This document shows positions 1-9,587 of a DNA stretch of 64,000 nucleotides, in pieces. Under the pieces are notes generated by a model. The model saw only the letters and a list, made by a program, of their open reading frames with translations. It did no database searches and had not been told where the DNA came from. The translations under genes and the position numbers were made by a program. Position 1 is the stretch's first letter, and the number at the start of each line of letters is the position of its first letter. The DNA comes from Vallitalea guaymasensis (GTDB lineage Bacteria > Bacillota > Clostridia > Lachnospirales > Vallitaleaceae): positions 2,666,001-2,730,000 of the forward strand of contig NZ_CP058561.1 of NCBI RefSeq assembly GCF_018141425.1, written 5' to 3'.

Positions 1-612
1 AAAACATCTATAATCAATCTTCTAGAAAGATTCTACGATACAACAGATGGAGAGATATTAATAGATAACGAAAGAATAAATGATATTGAGTTGGCTAACT
101 TGCGTGAGAATATCTCTGTGGTTATGCAGGATGTGTTTTTGTTCTCAGATACCATAAAAGAGAATATTAGTTTCGGGTATGGTGAGTTATTAGCAAATGA
201 TGTAATAATCAATTCTGCACAAAGTGCAAAAGCAGATGATTTCATTGAGCATATGGAAGATGGATATGATACAGTCATAGGTGAAAGAGGTATTGGTTTA
301 TCGGGTGGACAGAAACAAAGAATCAGTATAGCAAGAGCTTTAGCCAAAGAATGTAAAATAATTATATTTGATGATTCCACATCAGCTCTTGATATGAAAA
401 CAGAACACAGAATTCAAAAAGAAATTGATAAGAAAGATGATATTACTAAGATAATAGTTGCTCATAGAATCTCAGCAGTAAAAAATGCAGATGAGATTAT
501 TATACTTGAAGATGGAAAGATAGTGGAGAGAGGTAATCATGATTCTCTTATCAAAATGAAAGGCCGTTACTACGACACCTTAAAAGAACAATATGAAGGA
601 TATGCGGTATAA
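1..612 (+). CDS. ABC exporter subunit A, C-terminal part (5' truncated)
   Basis: The reading frame is open from base 1, so the gene begins before the window. What remains is an ABC nucleotide-binding domain: the last residues of Walker A (K-T), Q-loop (VMQD), signature LSGGQ, Walker B (IIIFDD), D-loop and H-loop (AHR). The residue after the Walker B aspartate is Asp, not the usual catalytic Glu, so this subunit's own ATP site is probably degenerate. It lies 46 bp before a full-length half-transporter, with which it very likely forms a heterodimeric exporter of the BmrCD/TM287-288 type. Substrate unknown; drugs, lipids or peptides are all possible. Confidence 0.9.
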   Translation, partial: KTSIINLLERFYDTTDGEILIDNERINDIELANLRENISVVMQDVFLFSDTIKENISFGYGELLANDVIINSAQSAKADDFIEHMEDGYDTVIGERGIGLSGGQKQRISIARALAKECKIIIFDDSTSALDMKTEHRIQKEIDKKDDITKIIVAHRISAVKNADEIIILEDGKIVERGNHDSLIKMKGRYYDTLKEQYEGYAV

Positions 613-658
613 AAATTTATGGCTGATAAACATGTAGAAAATATTCGGAGGTGTTAAT

Positions 659-2437
659 ATGGCAGTAAATAACTTTAGAGAAGATGAACAATCAAAAGAG
701 GAATTGAAAAAAGTAACAATACTAAGATTGTTCAGCTACATGAAGAAATATAAAAAAGAGATTATTCATGTATTAATAATCATGGGTTTAATAATCACAG
801 TAAACGTATTGAATCCTATATTGATGAAGATTGCTATTGATGATTACATTAAAAAGTTTAATGCTAAAGGGTTATATGTTATAGGAATAATTGCAATAAT
901 AATGAATTTGATCAGTAGATATTGTATGAAGAAAAGGATTGTAATAATGTCAAAGGTTTCCAATAGGGTACTAATGGAAATACGACAGGAATTATATGAA
1001 CATCTTCAAAAATTATCCTTCAACTTTTTTGATAATAGACCTGTAGGTAAGGTATTAGCAAGAGTCATAGGAGATGTTAACTCATTGAAAAGTGTTTTGA
1101 CAAACAGTGTCATTTCACTAATACCTGATTTTGTAACATTGATAGTTGTACTAATAATCATGTTTGTACTCAATGTGAAACTTGCCTTAGGTGCGTTAGC
1201 TTTATTACCATTATTAGTATTTGGTATGTATTTTGTACAGGTAAGAGCACATAGAAGATGGCAGATATTCAGGAAGAAAAATTCCAACATGAATGCGTAT
1301 ACCCATGAAAACTTTTCTGGTATACGTGTAGTTCAGAGTTTTACAGCTGAGCAATATACAAGTAAGACTTTTAGGGAATTATTAAGTGAACACAAAAGGT
1401 CATTTATAAATGCTGTAAGGCTCAATGATATATTCTGGCCTATGGTTGAAATATCTTGGGGTATCGGTACAATCATGGTTTTTTTGATAGGTGTAAATTT
1501 ATCTTCTAAGAATGAAATAACAGTTGGTACATTGATTGCTTTTACTACTTATGTTGGTATGTTCTGGCAGCCTATAATGAATCTAAGTAACTTTTATAAC
1601 CAGCTGATAACTAATATAGCAGGGGCTGAAAGGATTTTTGAGATCTTAGATACTAAACCTGATATTAAGGATATAAGGAATGCAAAAAAAATGCCTTCCA
1701 TAAAAGGAAATGTTACATTTGATAATATTACATTTGGATATGATGAGAAGGTCAAAGTGTTAGAGGATGTTTCTTTCAATATTAAAGAAGGTGAGACAAT
1801 AGCGTTAGTTGGACCTACTGGTGCAGGTAAAACCACTATAGTCAATTTATTAAGCAGATTCTACGATGTTAATGAAGGAACAGTTAAAATAGATGGTATA
1901 GATATTAGAGACGTATCTATTGAAAGTCTGAGAAGTCAAATGGGTATCATGACACAGGATACATTCTTATTTACTGGAACAATCAAGGATAATATAAGAT
2001 ATGGTAAACTTGATGCTACAGACGAAGAGATAATAGAATCAGCTAAAGCTGTTCATGCTCATGAATTCATTATGAAACTTGAAAAAGGATATGATACAGC
2101 AGTTAATGAACGAGGTACAAAATTATCAGTAGGACAAAGACAATTGATTGCTTTTGCTAGAATCATGTTATCTAAACCTAAGATTCTTATACTTGATGAG
2201 GCAACTTCAAGTATAGATACACATACGGAAAGATTAGTACAAAAAGGCATTGAGGAATTACTTAAGAACAGAACCTCTTTTGTTATTGCTCATAGATTAT
2301 CAACTATCCAGAAGGCAAATAGAATATTTGTTGTTGATAAAGGGAATATACTTGAAAGTGGTAACCATGATGAATTAATGAATCAAGAGGGTATATACTA
2401 TAATCTTTATATGGCTCAATTTGAAGCTATCAGTTAA
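659..2437 (+). CDS. ABC exporter subunit B (permease plus ATPase)
   Basis: 592-residue half-transporter with an N-terminal six-helix membrane domain (about residues 30-330) and a C-terminal nucleotide-binding domain (about 350-590). Visible motifs are Walker A GPTGAGKTT, Q-loop MTQD, signature LSVGQ, Walker B ILILDEATSSID and H-loop AHR. Walker B has the catalytic Glu, while the signature departs from LSGGQ; the partner upstream shows the opposite pattern. That is the arrangement of heterodimeric exporters with one active and one degenerate ATP site. The start is ATG with GGAGGTG at the right distance. A hairpin follows the stop codon. Confidence 0.93.
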   Translation: MAVNNFREDEQSKEELKKVTILRLFSYMKKYKKEIIHVLIIMGLIITVNVLNPILMKIAIDDYIKKFNAKGLYVIGIIAIIMNLISRYCMKKRIVIMSKVSNRVLMEIRQELYEHLQKLSFNFFDNRPVGKVLARVIGDVNSLKSVLTNSVISLIPDFVTLIVVLIIMFVLNVKLALGALALLPLLVFGMYFVQVRAHRRWQIFRKKNSNMNAYTHENFSGIRVVQSFTAEQYTSKTFRELLSEHKRSFINAVRLNDIFWPMVEISWGIGTIMVFLIGVNLSSKNEITVGTLIAFTTYVGMFWQPIMNLSNFYNQLITNIAGAERIFEILDTKPDIKDIRNAKKMPSIKGNVTFDNITFGYDEKVKVLEDVSFNIKEGETIALVGPTGAGKTTIVNLLSRFYDVNEGTVKIDGIDIRDVSIESLRSQMGIMTQDTFLFTGTIKDNIRYGKLDATDEEIIESAKAVHAHEFIMKLEKGYDTAVNERGTKLSVGQRQLIAFARIMLSKPKILILDEATSSIDTHTERLVQKGIEELLKNRTSFVIAHRLSTIQKANRIFVVDKGNILESGNHDELMNQEGIYYNLYMAQFEAIS

Positions 2438-2452
2438 TCATCATTTATGTTT

Positions 2453-2491
2453 ATGGGCAGAATATCTACTATATTAAGATATTCTGTCCAT
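2453..2491 (+). terminator. Hairpin after the ABC exporter operon
   Basis: Fifteen-bp stem (2453-2467 with 2477-2491, one G-U pair) and a 9-base loop. The downstream T-run is weak, so termination efficiency is uncertain. Confidence 0.55.
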
Positions 2492-2578
2492 AAATATTTA
2501 TTTGAATAAAATATAAAGTTATTTGATAAAATAATATGTATAATTTTATTTACATGCATATACTAGTAATAAGAATAT

Positions 2579-3358
2579 ATGGATGGTTTTGGTATGAAAT
2601 TAAAGGATAAGTTGGGATATCTTCCTTTGGTAATTGTTGATGCAGGCTATAGTCAACAGATTTATGGTTCTGATGGAATGGCATTACCCATAGTGAAGGA
2701 TGACAAGTATATCAAACGTAGGAAATTTAATAATGATATAATGAATAAATTTATTGAAAAAGCTAAAAATCTGAATTTGATAGTGTTGGATGTTGCTCCT
2801 GAAGAATATGATATGTCATTGGAAATACGAATAAATAGAGCTAATGTGAATTATACTACATATTTAAACAAATACGACGATATCTCAGGTGATAGGGTAT
2901 CTGTTTACATAGCTTTGCAATATGACCCTAAGGCTTGTAACTGGGATGATACTGATAATAGTCTGAAAATCTTATATTTGAATGATGATACTGAAAGCAG
3001 GAATTTGGCTAATTTGATCAAAAATCAATTTGATAATATTAGTGGAGTTATAAAGGCTTCTAACAACTATGTTCTGAAACACTTGAATATGCAGGGAATA
3101 CTGATTGACTCAAGTTTTATGGATCTGAAAGAACAAGTGGATTGGATGAAGGATGAAGATTTTATTGATGACGTGGCAGATAAAATCTTGCTGGGGTGTC
3201 TACAATATTTTGGTATCAAAAACATTGAGGATATAGTTCCGGATTCTAACCTTAGTGTTGACAAAAGAATAAAGAAGTTACAAGAGAAAGTCGATAAATT
3301 AGATAGAAGAATGACTCTGTTCGAAGAAAAAATAACCGATTTCAATAAATTCATTTAA
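2579..3358 (+). CDS. Amidase_3-fold protein lacking catalytic residues, with C-terminal coiled coil
   Basis: Residues 15-215 follow the N-acetylmuramoyl-L-alanine amidase (Amidase_3) pattern segment by segment: VIVDAG near the start, KFNND, the R-x-NRAN block, the VSVY strand, SRNLANLI and a LIDSSFMD strand followed by the terminal helix. The zinc ligands are gone. The DxGHG histidine is Tyr24, the Glu before xxFN is basic (around position 47), the SIH histidine is Tyr110, and the catalytic Glu is Asp177. Residues 225-259 look like a coiled coil. There is no signal peptide, unlike most amidases. A non-catalytic binding or scaffold role is inferred. No clear SD precedes the ATG at 2579; ATG 2594, preceded by GGATGG, is an alternative start. 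Confidence 0.7.
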   Translation: MDGFGMKLKDKLGYLPLVIVDAGYSQQIYGSDGMALPIVKDDKYIKRRKFNNDIMNKFIEKAKNLNLIVLDVAPEEYDMSLEIRINRANVNYTTYLNKYDDISGDRVSVYIALQYDPKACNWDDTDNSLKILYLNDDTESRNLANLIKNQFDNISGVIKASNNYVLKHLNMQGILIDSSFMDLKEQVDWMKDEDFIDDVADKILLGCLQYFGIKNIEDIVPDSNLSVDKRIKKLQEKVDKLDRRMTLFEEKITDFNKFI

Positions 3359-3584
3359 TAATAATTTATAAAGCTATCAGAATTTTTAATTATGTATTAT
3401 TTTCTACTATGAAAATCTCTTGTTAGATAGTATAATAATATATATAGAATTAAAATTCCTGAACATTAGATGATAGCATTTATAATTATTTATAAAAATA
3501 TATATTTGGGGGGATTTTATAGATATAAAGGTATAATGATTTTTTAACAAGATCAATATATTATCAATGGAGGAAAGAAAAGAG

Positions 3585-3767
3585 ATGCCTAGAAAAGAGG
3601 TAGTAAAAGAGCTTGATAAAGAACAGAGGATAAAAAAGCATAATAATAAAACTAAAGGTAAGACAAAAGAAATAAAAGATAATCATCGTAAACCAAAGGT
3701 AAAACCAAAAAGAATTAACAAAAATCAATGGTTGAAGAATATAGATGATGACGAATATTATATATGA
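3585..3767 (+). CDS. Small lysine-rich basic protein, unknown function
   Basis: 60 residues, strongly basic through the middle (many Lys/Arg and Asn) with an acidic tail IDDDEYYI. I chose ATG 3585 because GGAGG at 3569-3573 sits 11 bases upstream; the in-frame ATG at 3567 overlaps that SD and is probably not used. No family recognised and no membrane segment. The composition would suit an RNA- or DNA-binding peptide, but that is a guess. A strong terminator follows immediately. Confidence 0.6.
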   Translation: MPRKEVVKELDKEQRIKKHNNKTKGKTKEIKDNHRKPKVKPKRINKNQWLKNIDDDEYYI

Positions 3768-3769
3768 TA

Positions 3770-3814
3770 AAAAAGGGTATTTGAAAAGGGTAATTTTTTT
3801 TGAATACCCTTTTT
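3770..3814 (+). terminator. Rho-independent terminator
   Basis: Twelve-bp perfect stem AAAAAGGGTATT (3770-3781) with AATACCCTTTTT (3803-3814), 3 bp after the stop of the small basic protein. Confidence 0.8.
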
Positions 3815-3950
3815 AATCTTATAGGGAACTTTTTTGAGCATATGAAATAGTATTGCATATTGTAGGAAATATGATATAATAATATTAATCAACAAATAAT
3901 GATTATTAATTGAATGCTTGATATAGTATACAAGGGAAAAGAGGGATAAT

Positions 3951-4766
3951 ATGGTTAATTGGTTTTTAAGTCTGGATCCAGTAATACAAGCTCTGATAGG
4001 AACATTATTTACATGGCTTTTAACTGCTTTAGGTGCATCGCTTGTATTCTTTTTCAAGACAATAAATAAAAAAGTTCTTGATGGTATGTTAGGTTTTGCT
4101 GCAGGTGTTATGATAGCAGCAAGTTTTTGGTCGTTATTAGCACCAGCTATTGAAATGACAGAAGAATCTTCTTCTATACCTTCATTCATTCCAGCTTTGG
4201 TAGGATTTTTGGCAGGTGGAGCTTTTCTAGGTATAGTAGACAAGATAATGCCTCATCTACATAGAGGAGCTTCCACTGATAATGCAGAGGGTATTAAGAC
4301 CAGCTGGCAGAGGAGTATACTACTAGTTCTTGCGATTACTCTTCATAATATACCAGAAGGGTTAGCTGTAGGAGTTGCTTTTGGAGCAGTAGCTGCAAAC
4401 TTACCATCTGCAACCATTGCAGGGGCAGTAGCACTAGCTATTGGTATTGGTATTCAGAATTTTCCAGAAGGGGCTGCTGTTTCTATACCTCTTAGGAGAG
4501 AAGGAGTATCAAGAAGAAAAAGCTTCTTCTATGGTCAAGCCTCTGGTGTTGTGGAACCTATAGCAGGTGTTCTAGGTGCTTTGGCAGTCATAGTTATGAA
4601 ACCTATTTTACCATATGCTTTAGCTTTTGCGGCAGGAGCTATGATATATGTAGTTGTAGAAGAATTAATACCTGAGTCACAATACGAAAAACATTCCGAC
4701 ATAGCAACTATAGGTACTTTGATTGGATTTGCAGTAATGATGACATTAGATGTGGCTTTAGGTTAA
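3951..4766 (+). CDS. ZIP-family metal transporter (GufA/ZupT type)
   Basis: 271-residue polytopic membrane protein. The two signature helices are visible: LHNIPEG (His132, Glu136) and NFPEG (Asn170, Glu173), which form the binuclear metal site of ZIP transporters. A histidine-containing loop (HLH, about residues 102-104) lies before them. The glycine-rich helices at 44-65 and 83-97 and the length fit the GufA subfamily, which imports divalent metals, typically Zn, Fe or Mn. The start is ATG with GAGGG upstream. It is monocistronic and convergent with the GH13 gene. Confidence 0.92.
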   Translation: MVNWFLSLDPVIQALIGTLFTWLLTALGASLVFFFKTINKKVLDGMLGFAAGVMIAASFWSLLAPAIEMTEESSSIPSFIPALVGFLAGGAFLGIVDKIMPHLHRGASTDNAEGIKTSWQRSILLVLAITLHNIPEGLAVGVAFGAVAANLPSATIAGAVALAIGIGIQNFPEGAAVSIPLRREGVSRRKSFFYGQASGVVEPIAGVLGALAVIVMKPILPYALAFAAGAMIYVVVEELIPESQYEKHSDIATIGTLIGFAVMMTLDVALG

Positions 4767-4780
4767 AGAAGTAGGTTTAT

Positions 4781-4856
4781 AGCAGAATTCTATCTTTAAT
4801 CCCGATAACTCACCCCTTCCAAACACATATAAGGATTATATAGATAGAATTTTGCT
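4781..4856. terminator. Inverted repeat between convergent genes
   Basis: Fifteen-bp arms (4781-4795 and 4842-4856, one mismatch that is a G-U pair on one strand) around a 46-base loop, between the stops of the ZIP and GH13 genes. It may end transcription from both sides; the large loop makes this moderate evidence. Confidence 0.4.
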
Positions 4857-4898
4857 ATATCTCTATTTATAGAAATCATATTTTAAGTCAAGTTCATT

Positions 4899-6530
4899 TC
4901 AAGTATTTTCTTGTTCAGCTATAATTATTTCATAGGGATTAAGTTTGAGATTCTCTAGTTTGATAGAGCGGTCTTTTTTTCTGTGGGTACTAAGCAAAAC
5001 ATTATAATTCTTAGCTGTATTAATTGGACAAGGGATAGTTTTACTAGAAAAATTAAGTATTATTATACATTGTTCTTGTTTATAAATTCTTTTATAGACA
5101 AGAATTTTATTTGGCTCTGGTATCAGGAATTCTATATCACCATTTGATAGACAAGGGATTCTTTTTCTAAGCCATATTATTGAGCGATAAAAAGATAATA
5201 ATGAGTCAGGGTCATTCTTCTGATTTGCAACATTTTTATTTGTATAGTCTTTATTGACAGGAAGCCAAGGAGTATTATTGGAGAAACCTGCATTATCAGT
5301 ATCATCCCACTGCATAGGTGTTCTTTCTGCATCTCTGCCCCTGATTATAGGCCATCCCTTAATACCTAGAGGATCTTTCAATGAATTTTTAGGTATTTTC
5401 TCACAGGTCATCCCTATTTCTTCACCATAATATATAAAAGGAGTGCCTTTCAGGGTGAGTAACATAGCAGCAGCTACTTTGGCTCTTGCATCAGAGTCAT
5501 TACCTTTTTTGTAACGATAATAATGTCTTGGCTGGTCATGATTGCTAAGAGTAAAATTTGGCCATGAATCAGTTGGCAATAGATTATACCAATTCATTAT
5601 ACTATTATAGAATGATTTTGCGCTCCATTTCTGGAATAAGAAGTTAAAGTTGAAAGCCATATGCAGTTCATCATTATTAGAACCGTGATAGGATACTGCT
5701 TCTTTTACATCATTGGTATAGATTTCTCCAATAAGGACTTTATCTTTGTATGTATCAGCGATATCTCTAATCTCTTTACATATCTGATGACTTTCCGGTT
5801 GATTTCTATCATATATATGTTTTTGTAATGAAGGAGGAGAAAAAGATATTTTCCATGGATTATTCCTTAGGTTCTCATCTTTTATGTACCAATTGACTAC
5901 ATCCATCCGAAATCCATCAATACCCATATCAAACCAATATTTTATTACATCATACATAGCTTTTTTCAGGTCTTTGTTTCTCCAATTGACTTCTGGTTGG
6001 TTTTTAGTAAATGTACCTAGATAATATTCATTGGTTGTTTTATCAAGCCACCAGGCATTATGTAGTTCAAAGTATGATATCCAGTTGTTAGGTCGTTTTT
6101 TATCAGCTGGCTGCCAAAGATACCAGTCTCTTTTTGGACTATCTTTGCTTTGGCGGGATTCAATAAACCAAGGATGTTCATCGGATGAGTGATTAATTAC
6201 CAGGTCCATAATAATTCGTATGTTACGTTTATGCGCCTCTTGCAGAAGGACTTTAAAATCATCTAGACATCCAAACATTGAATCAATATCCATGTAATCA
6301 CTAATGTCATATCCAAAGTCTTTCATAGGAGAAGGATATATTGGTGACAGCCATATAGCGTCTATACCTAGAGAGTTTTCTGTGCCATCATTGAGATAAT
6401 CAAGTTTTCCTGTTATACCTTTGATATCGCCTATACCATCACCATTACTATCCATAAAACTTCTAGGATAGATTTGATAGATGACCCCATTTTTCCACCA
6501 AATATCAGTTTTTGGTGTTTTTTTGACCAT
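4899..6530 (-). CDS. GH13 alpha-glucosidase / oligo-1,6-glucosidase
   Basis: 543-residue cytoplasmic enzyme (no signal peptide) that hydrolyses alpha-glucosides from malto- or isomalto-oligosaccharides. GH13 regions are clear: DLVINHSS, GIDGFRMDVVN with nucleophile Asp210, IGEIY with acid/base Glu269, and SNHDQPR with Asp332. The N-terminal WW-x-x-GVIYQIYPRSF block and GDGIGDI calcium-type loop match oligo-1,6-glucosidases. The QPEVNW motif differs from the classical QPDLN, so exact specificity is open. The start is ATG with GGGGAGG upstream. Possibly linked to the organism's glycogen metabolism (glgCD at 53-55 kb), but it stands alone here. Confidence 0.92.
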   Translation of the reverse strand: MVKKTPKTDIWWKNGVIYQIYPRSFMDSNGDGIGDIKGITGKLDYLNDGTENSLGIDAIWLSPIYPSPMKDFGYDISDYMDIDSMFGCLDDFKVLLQEAHKRNIRIIMDLVINHSSDEHPWFIESRQSKDSPKRDWYLWQPADKKRPNNWISYFELHNAWWLDKTTNEYYLGTFTKNQPEVNWRNKDLKKAMYDVIKYWFDMGIDGFRMDVVNWYIKDENLRNNPWKISFSPPSLQKHIYDRNQPESHQICKEIRDIADTYKDKVLIGEIYTNDVKEAVSYHGSNNDELHMAFNFNFLFQKWSAKSFYNSIMNWYNLLPTDSWPNFTLSNHDQPRHYYRYKKGNDSDARAKVAAAMLLTLKGTPFIYYGEEIGMTCEKIPKNSLKDPLGIKGWPIIRGRDAERTPMQWDDTDNAGFSNNTPWLPVNKDYTNKNVANQKNDPDSLLSFYRSIIWLRKRIPCLSNGDIEFLIPEPNKILVYKRIYKQEQCIIILNFSSKTIPCPINTAKNYNVLLSTHRKKDRSIKLENLKLNPYEIIIAEQENT

Positions 6531-6798
6531 AAGTTTTTACCTCCCCAAATTTGACTTAATTATAAATCTATCTAGTTTAATTGTAATTATGTAATTGTGA
6601 TTCGTCAAATATTAAAAATATAATTTTTATCAGGTATATAATAGTAAAGACATAAGAATAATAGTCTTATTTAACTAAAATTGTAGAAAAAAATGCCATT
6701 ATAATTGACATTTGTAGTTGCCTCTGATAACTTTTATATAAGAGTATATGCTACTTATTAAATATATAATTTCAAGAGGGCTGCAAGGATGTGATTAC

Positions 6799-9573
6799 GT
6801 GAAAAAACTAGGTTTCAGATTAGTATTATTGATTTTGTTAATATCTATGCTGGTTTCATTTACATATATAAGAAATAAAGAAGATATGATACCAACTATT
6901 TCAAAGGGATTGGATACATCTCCTATTATGATAATTAAAAAGGATAATATACTATATAATGTAATGTATCCATATGTAGATAAGATGGATATGCTTACAG
7001 GTGATTGTTATACGAATTTTAATTCTGACCAGGTAATAGAATTGTATATGACTAGTACTTCAAAAACGGCTAAAATAACTTATGAAATTATTGATACCCT
7101 TACGGGTAGATCTGTGATTAAATCAAATATCAATAAGAGAAACATTATTATCAAAGATGATCATACTATTGCTAACTTAATTATTCCTAAGTTAGATAAA
7201 AAGGATTATCCTTATGTTTTAAATATAAATTATAATGACAGAGGTAAAACATCCTTAAAATACTATCAACATTTTTATTTGGAAGATAATAAAATAATTG
7301 ATGAGATTAATAAAAAAGTTATGAAGTTTCATAATGCCACTTTTGACAAGAATAAAAAAATGGTAAGTAGTTTAGTAACTGGAACAGGCACATCAGAATC
7401 CGGTTCATTTAACTATGTCAACAATAATTCACCATTAGATAGTATTATATGGGATTATGAAAAGGATATTGTAAAGATGAATGAACCACTAATCCGTATA
7501 ACTAATATTGATAATAATAACAGCATCTATCAGGTAGAATTATCTTATACAATAGCAGTAAGAGCAAATCATGAATTTGAGTATTGGGATTTCGTTGAAA
7601 AGTATGAAATTGCAGGTAGAGAACAGCCAAGAATAAATTCTTTTGAAAGAAAAGGATATACTAAAACTGATCCTTATTTTGACAAAGCTAGTAAACAAAT
7701 AATAGTCGGTACTGGAGATAATGATATCATATCTTCCAAAGAGCAATCTGATAATATGAGATTTTATTCCTTTGTAAAAAATAATCAACTATGGCTTTTT
7801 GATAATACAACAAACAAACTAACTAAAGTATTTGGTTTTGATAAATTAGATAGTGATTATATAGTAGATAATTATAATGCTCATAAAATAAAGATTAACA
7901 GCCTAGATGATGAAGGTAATATTAATTATATTGTATATGGGTATATGAATACAGGAAAATATCAAGGTGATAATGGAATCTCATTATATGAATTTAATTA
8001 TTACCTAGGAAATAATGAAAACTTAGGTTTTGTCAATTTACCTTATGGATTTGATAAGATGGATTATTATATAAATAGTTATATTTATAGACCAAAAGGC
8101 AATAATCTAATGTATACTATTTTAGATGGAGGGCTATATCAATTCAATTTTGCTAATAGAAGTGTTGTTAATATAACGGATGATATTCCATTTAATAAAG
8201 ATAATATTACTATTACAAGAGATAGAAAAGCAATCTTCTGGAATGAAAATAGTAACATAAAATTAAACAAAAATGTTAAAGGTATAATTATAAATGGCAG
8301 TTCAGCAGAAGAGGTAAACATAAATGATGGTACATATAATAATAATCTCATAGGCAATTATAAGGATTATATAATTATAGGTTATTATGACGTACATGAG
8401 ACTATAGAAAAATTAAATGGAGAAGTTAGCTATTACTATAATAAAGTTCAAGTATTGGATTCCACAGGTAAAGTTATTCAAGAATGTATACCAACCAAAG
8501 GTACTTTTTATTCCAATGTGGAAATCTCAATAAATGGGATTAAATTGACTACGGTAAAAAAAGTTAAAAGAATCAATGCTAATCCTAGATATTCAAAAGT
8601 AAAAACTCAAACAGTTAAACAAGAAGAATTTGTTTTGAATACCAAGGATAAGGAAATAACTTACATAATAGATACAATAGAATCACCCCTAGGATATGAT
8701 ATAATTACAATTAATAGCGATAATTTTATAGAATGCGATGAAGTTGAGAAGAAAAATACCATTAAGAATATATATCAAGGCAATAAAAGAATAAAATATA
8801 ATCCTGCTTCCATAGATGAGCATTACCAATTAATTAATCAAGGTAAGATAAAAGCTGTTTATGACAATATGACTCAAGCATTAAATGCAAAAAAAGAGTA
8901 TGGATATAATTCTTATATTTTAAAATCGGATAGGGATAATAACAAGATAATGTATCAAAATGACTTTAGAAGTTCAATGAAGATACAAGGTATACCTGTT
9001 ATTCCACAAAAACCAGAGTTGCCTAGAGGATGTGAAGTAACCAGTCTTGCTATGTTGCTTAATCATTATAGGACTGATAAGTTGGATAAGATGCAGTTAG
9101 CCAATGAAGTAATTAAAGATAGCACAAAATATACAATTGTTGATGGTATGATTAATTTTGGAGATCCACATTCAGGATTTGTTGGTGATATAGCTAATGT
9201 AGCCAATAAAGGATATTCTGTTTACAATGAACCAATAGTGGAACTAGCTGAGAGATACTCTCCTGATATTCTTAATATATCTGGAAGCAATTTTGAAGAT
9301 GTCTTATATTATGTTGGAACAGGTAAACCAGTATGGGTAAGCTCGCCTAATATATATAATAAAGTGCCAATGTCATCTATACAACAGTGGGTGACCCCTA
9401 ATGGTATCATGGAAATAAGTTATACATCACATTCAGTACTTGTCATAGGGTATGATGATAAATACGTTTACTTTAATGACCCGTCCAAGAATATGTTGAG
9501 GAAGAAGCCAAGAAAAGATTTCAAGAACGGCTGGGAAGATATGGGGAGACAAGCCATCTTGATTTATAAGTAG
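6799..9573 (+). CDS. Secreted protein with C-terminal C39-like cysteine peptidase domain
   Basis: I prefer GTG 6799, which has AAGGA nine bases upstream and gives a clean signal peptide (VKKLGFR then a hydrophobic run); the frame extends upstream to ATG 6748 without a good SD. The protein has 924 residues. About 700 N-terminal residues are unrecognised, Asn/Tyr/Lys-rich and beta-like, probably an exported binding region. The last 190 residues match the Peptidase_C39_2 papain-like fold: IPVIPQKPELPRGCEVTS with likely nucleophile Cys745, HSVLVIGYDD with His878, and YFNDP. It starts an operon with the DUF1287 and nucleotidyltransferase genes. Substrate unknown; whether it is a peptidase or a transamidase-like binder cannot be told. 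Confidence 0.8.
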   Translation: MKKLGFRLVLLILLISMLVSFTYIRNKEDMIPTISKGLDTSPIMIIKKDNILYNVMYPYVDKMDMLTGDCYTNFNSDQVIELYMTSTSKTAKITYEIIDTLTGRSVIKSNINKRNIIIKDDHTIANLIIPKLDKKDYPYVLNINYNDRGKTSLKYYQHFYLEDNKIIDEINKKVMKFHNATFDKNKKMVSSLVTGTGTSESGSFNYVNNNSPLDSIIWDYEKDIVKMNEPLIRITNIDNNNSIYQVELSYTIAVRANHEFEYWDFVEKYEIAGREQPRINSFERKGYTKTDPYFDKASKQIIVGTGDNDIISSKEQSDNMRFYSFVKNNQLWLFDNTTNKLTKVFGFDKLDSDYIVDNYNAHKIKINSLDDEGNINYIVYGYMNTGKYQGDNGISLYEFNYYLGNNENLGFVNLPYGFDKMDYYINSYIYRPKGNNLMYTILDGGLYQFNFANRSVVNITDDIPFNKDNITITRDRKAIFWNENSNIKLNKNVKGIIINGSSAEEVNINDGTYNNNLIGNYKDYIIIGYYDVHETIEKLNGEVSYYYNKVQVLDSTGKVIQECIPTKGTFYSNVEISINGIKLTTVKKVKRINANPRYSKVKTQTVKQEEFVLNTKDKEITYIIDTIESPLGYDIITINSDNFIECDEVEKKNTIKNIYQGNKRIKYNPASIDEHYQLINQGKIKAVYDNMTQALNAKKEYGYNSYILKSDRDNNKIMYQNDFRSSMKIQGIPVIPQKPELPRGCEVTSLAMLLNHYRTDKLDKMQLANEVIKDSTKYTIVDGMINFGDPHSGFVGDIANVANKGYSVYNEPIVELAERYSPDILNISGSNFEDVLYYVGTGKPVWVSSPNIYNKVPMSSIQQWVTPNGIMEISYTSHSVLVIGYDDKYVYFNDPSKNMLRKKPRKDFKNGWEDMGRQAILIYK

Positions 9574-9587
9574 AAGGTGATTAAATA

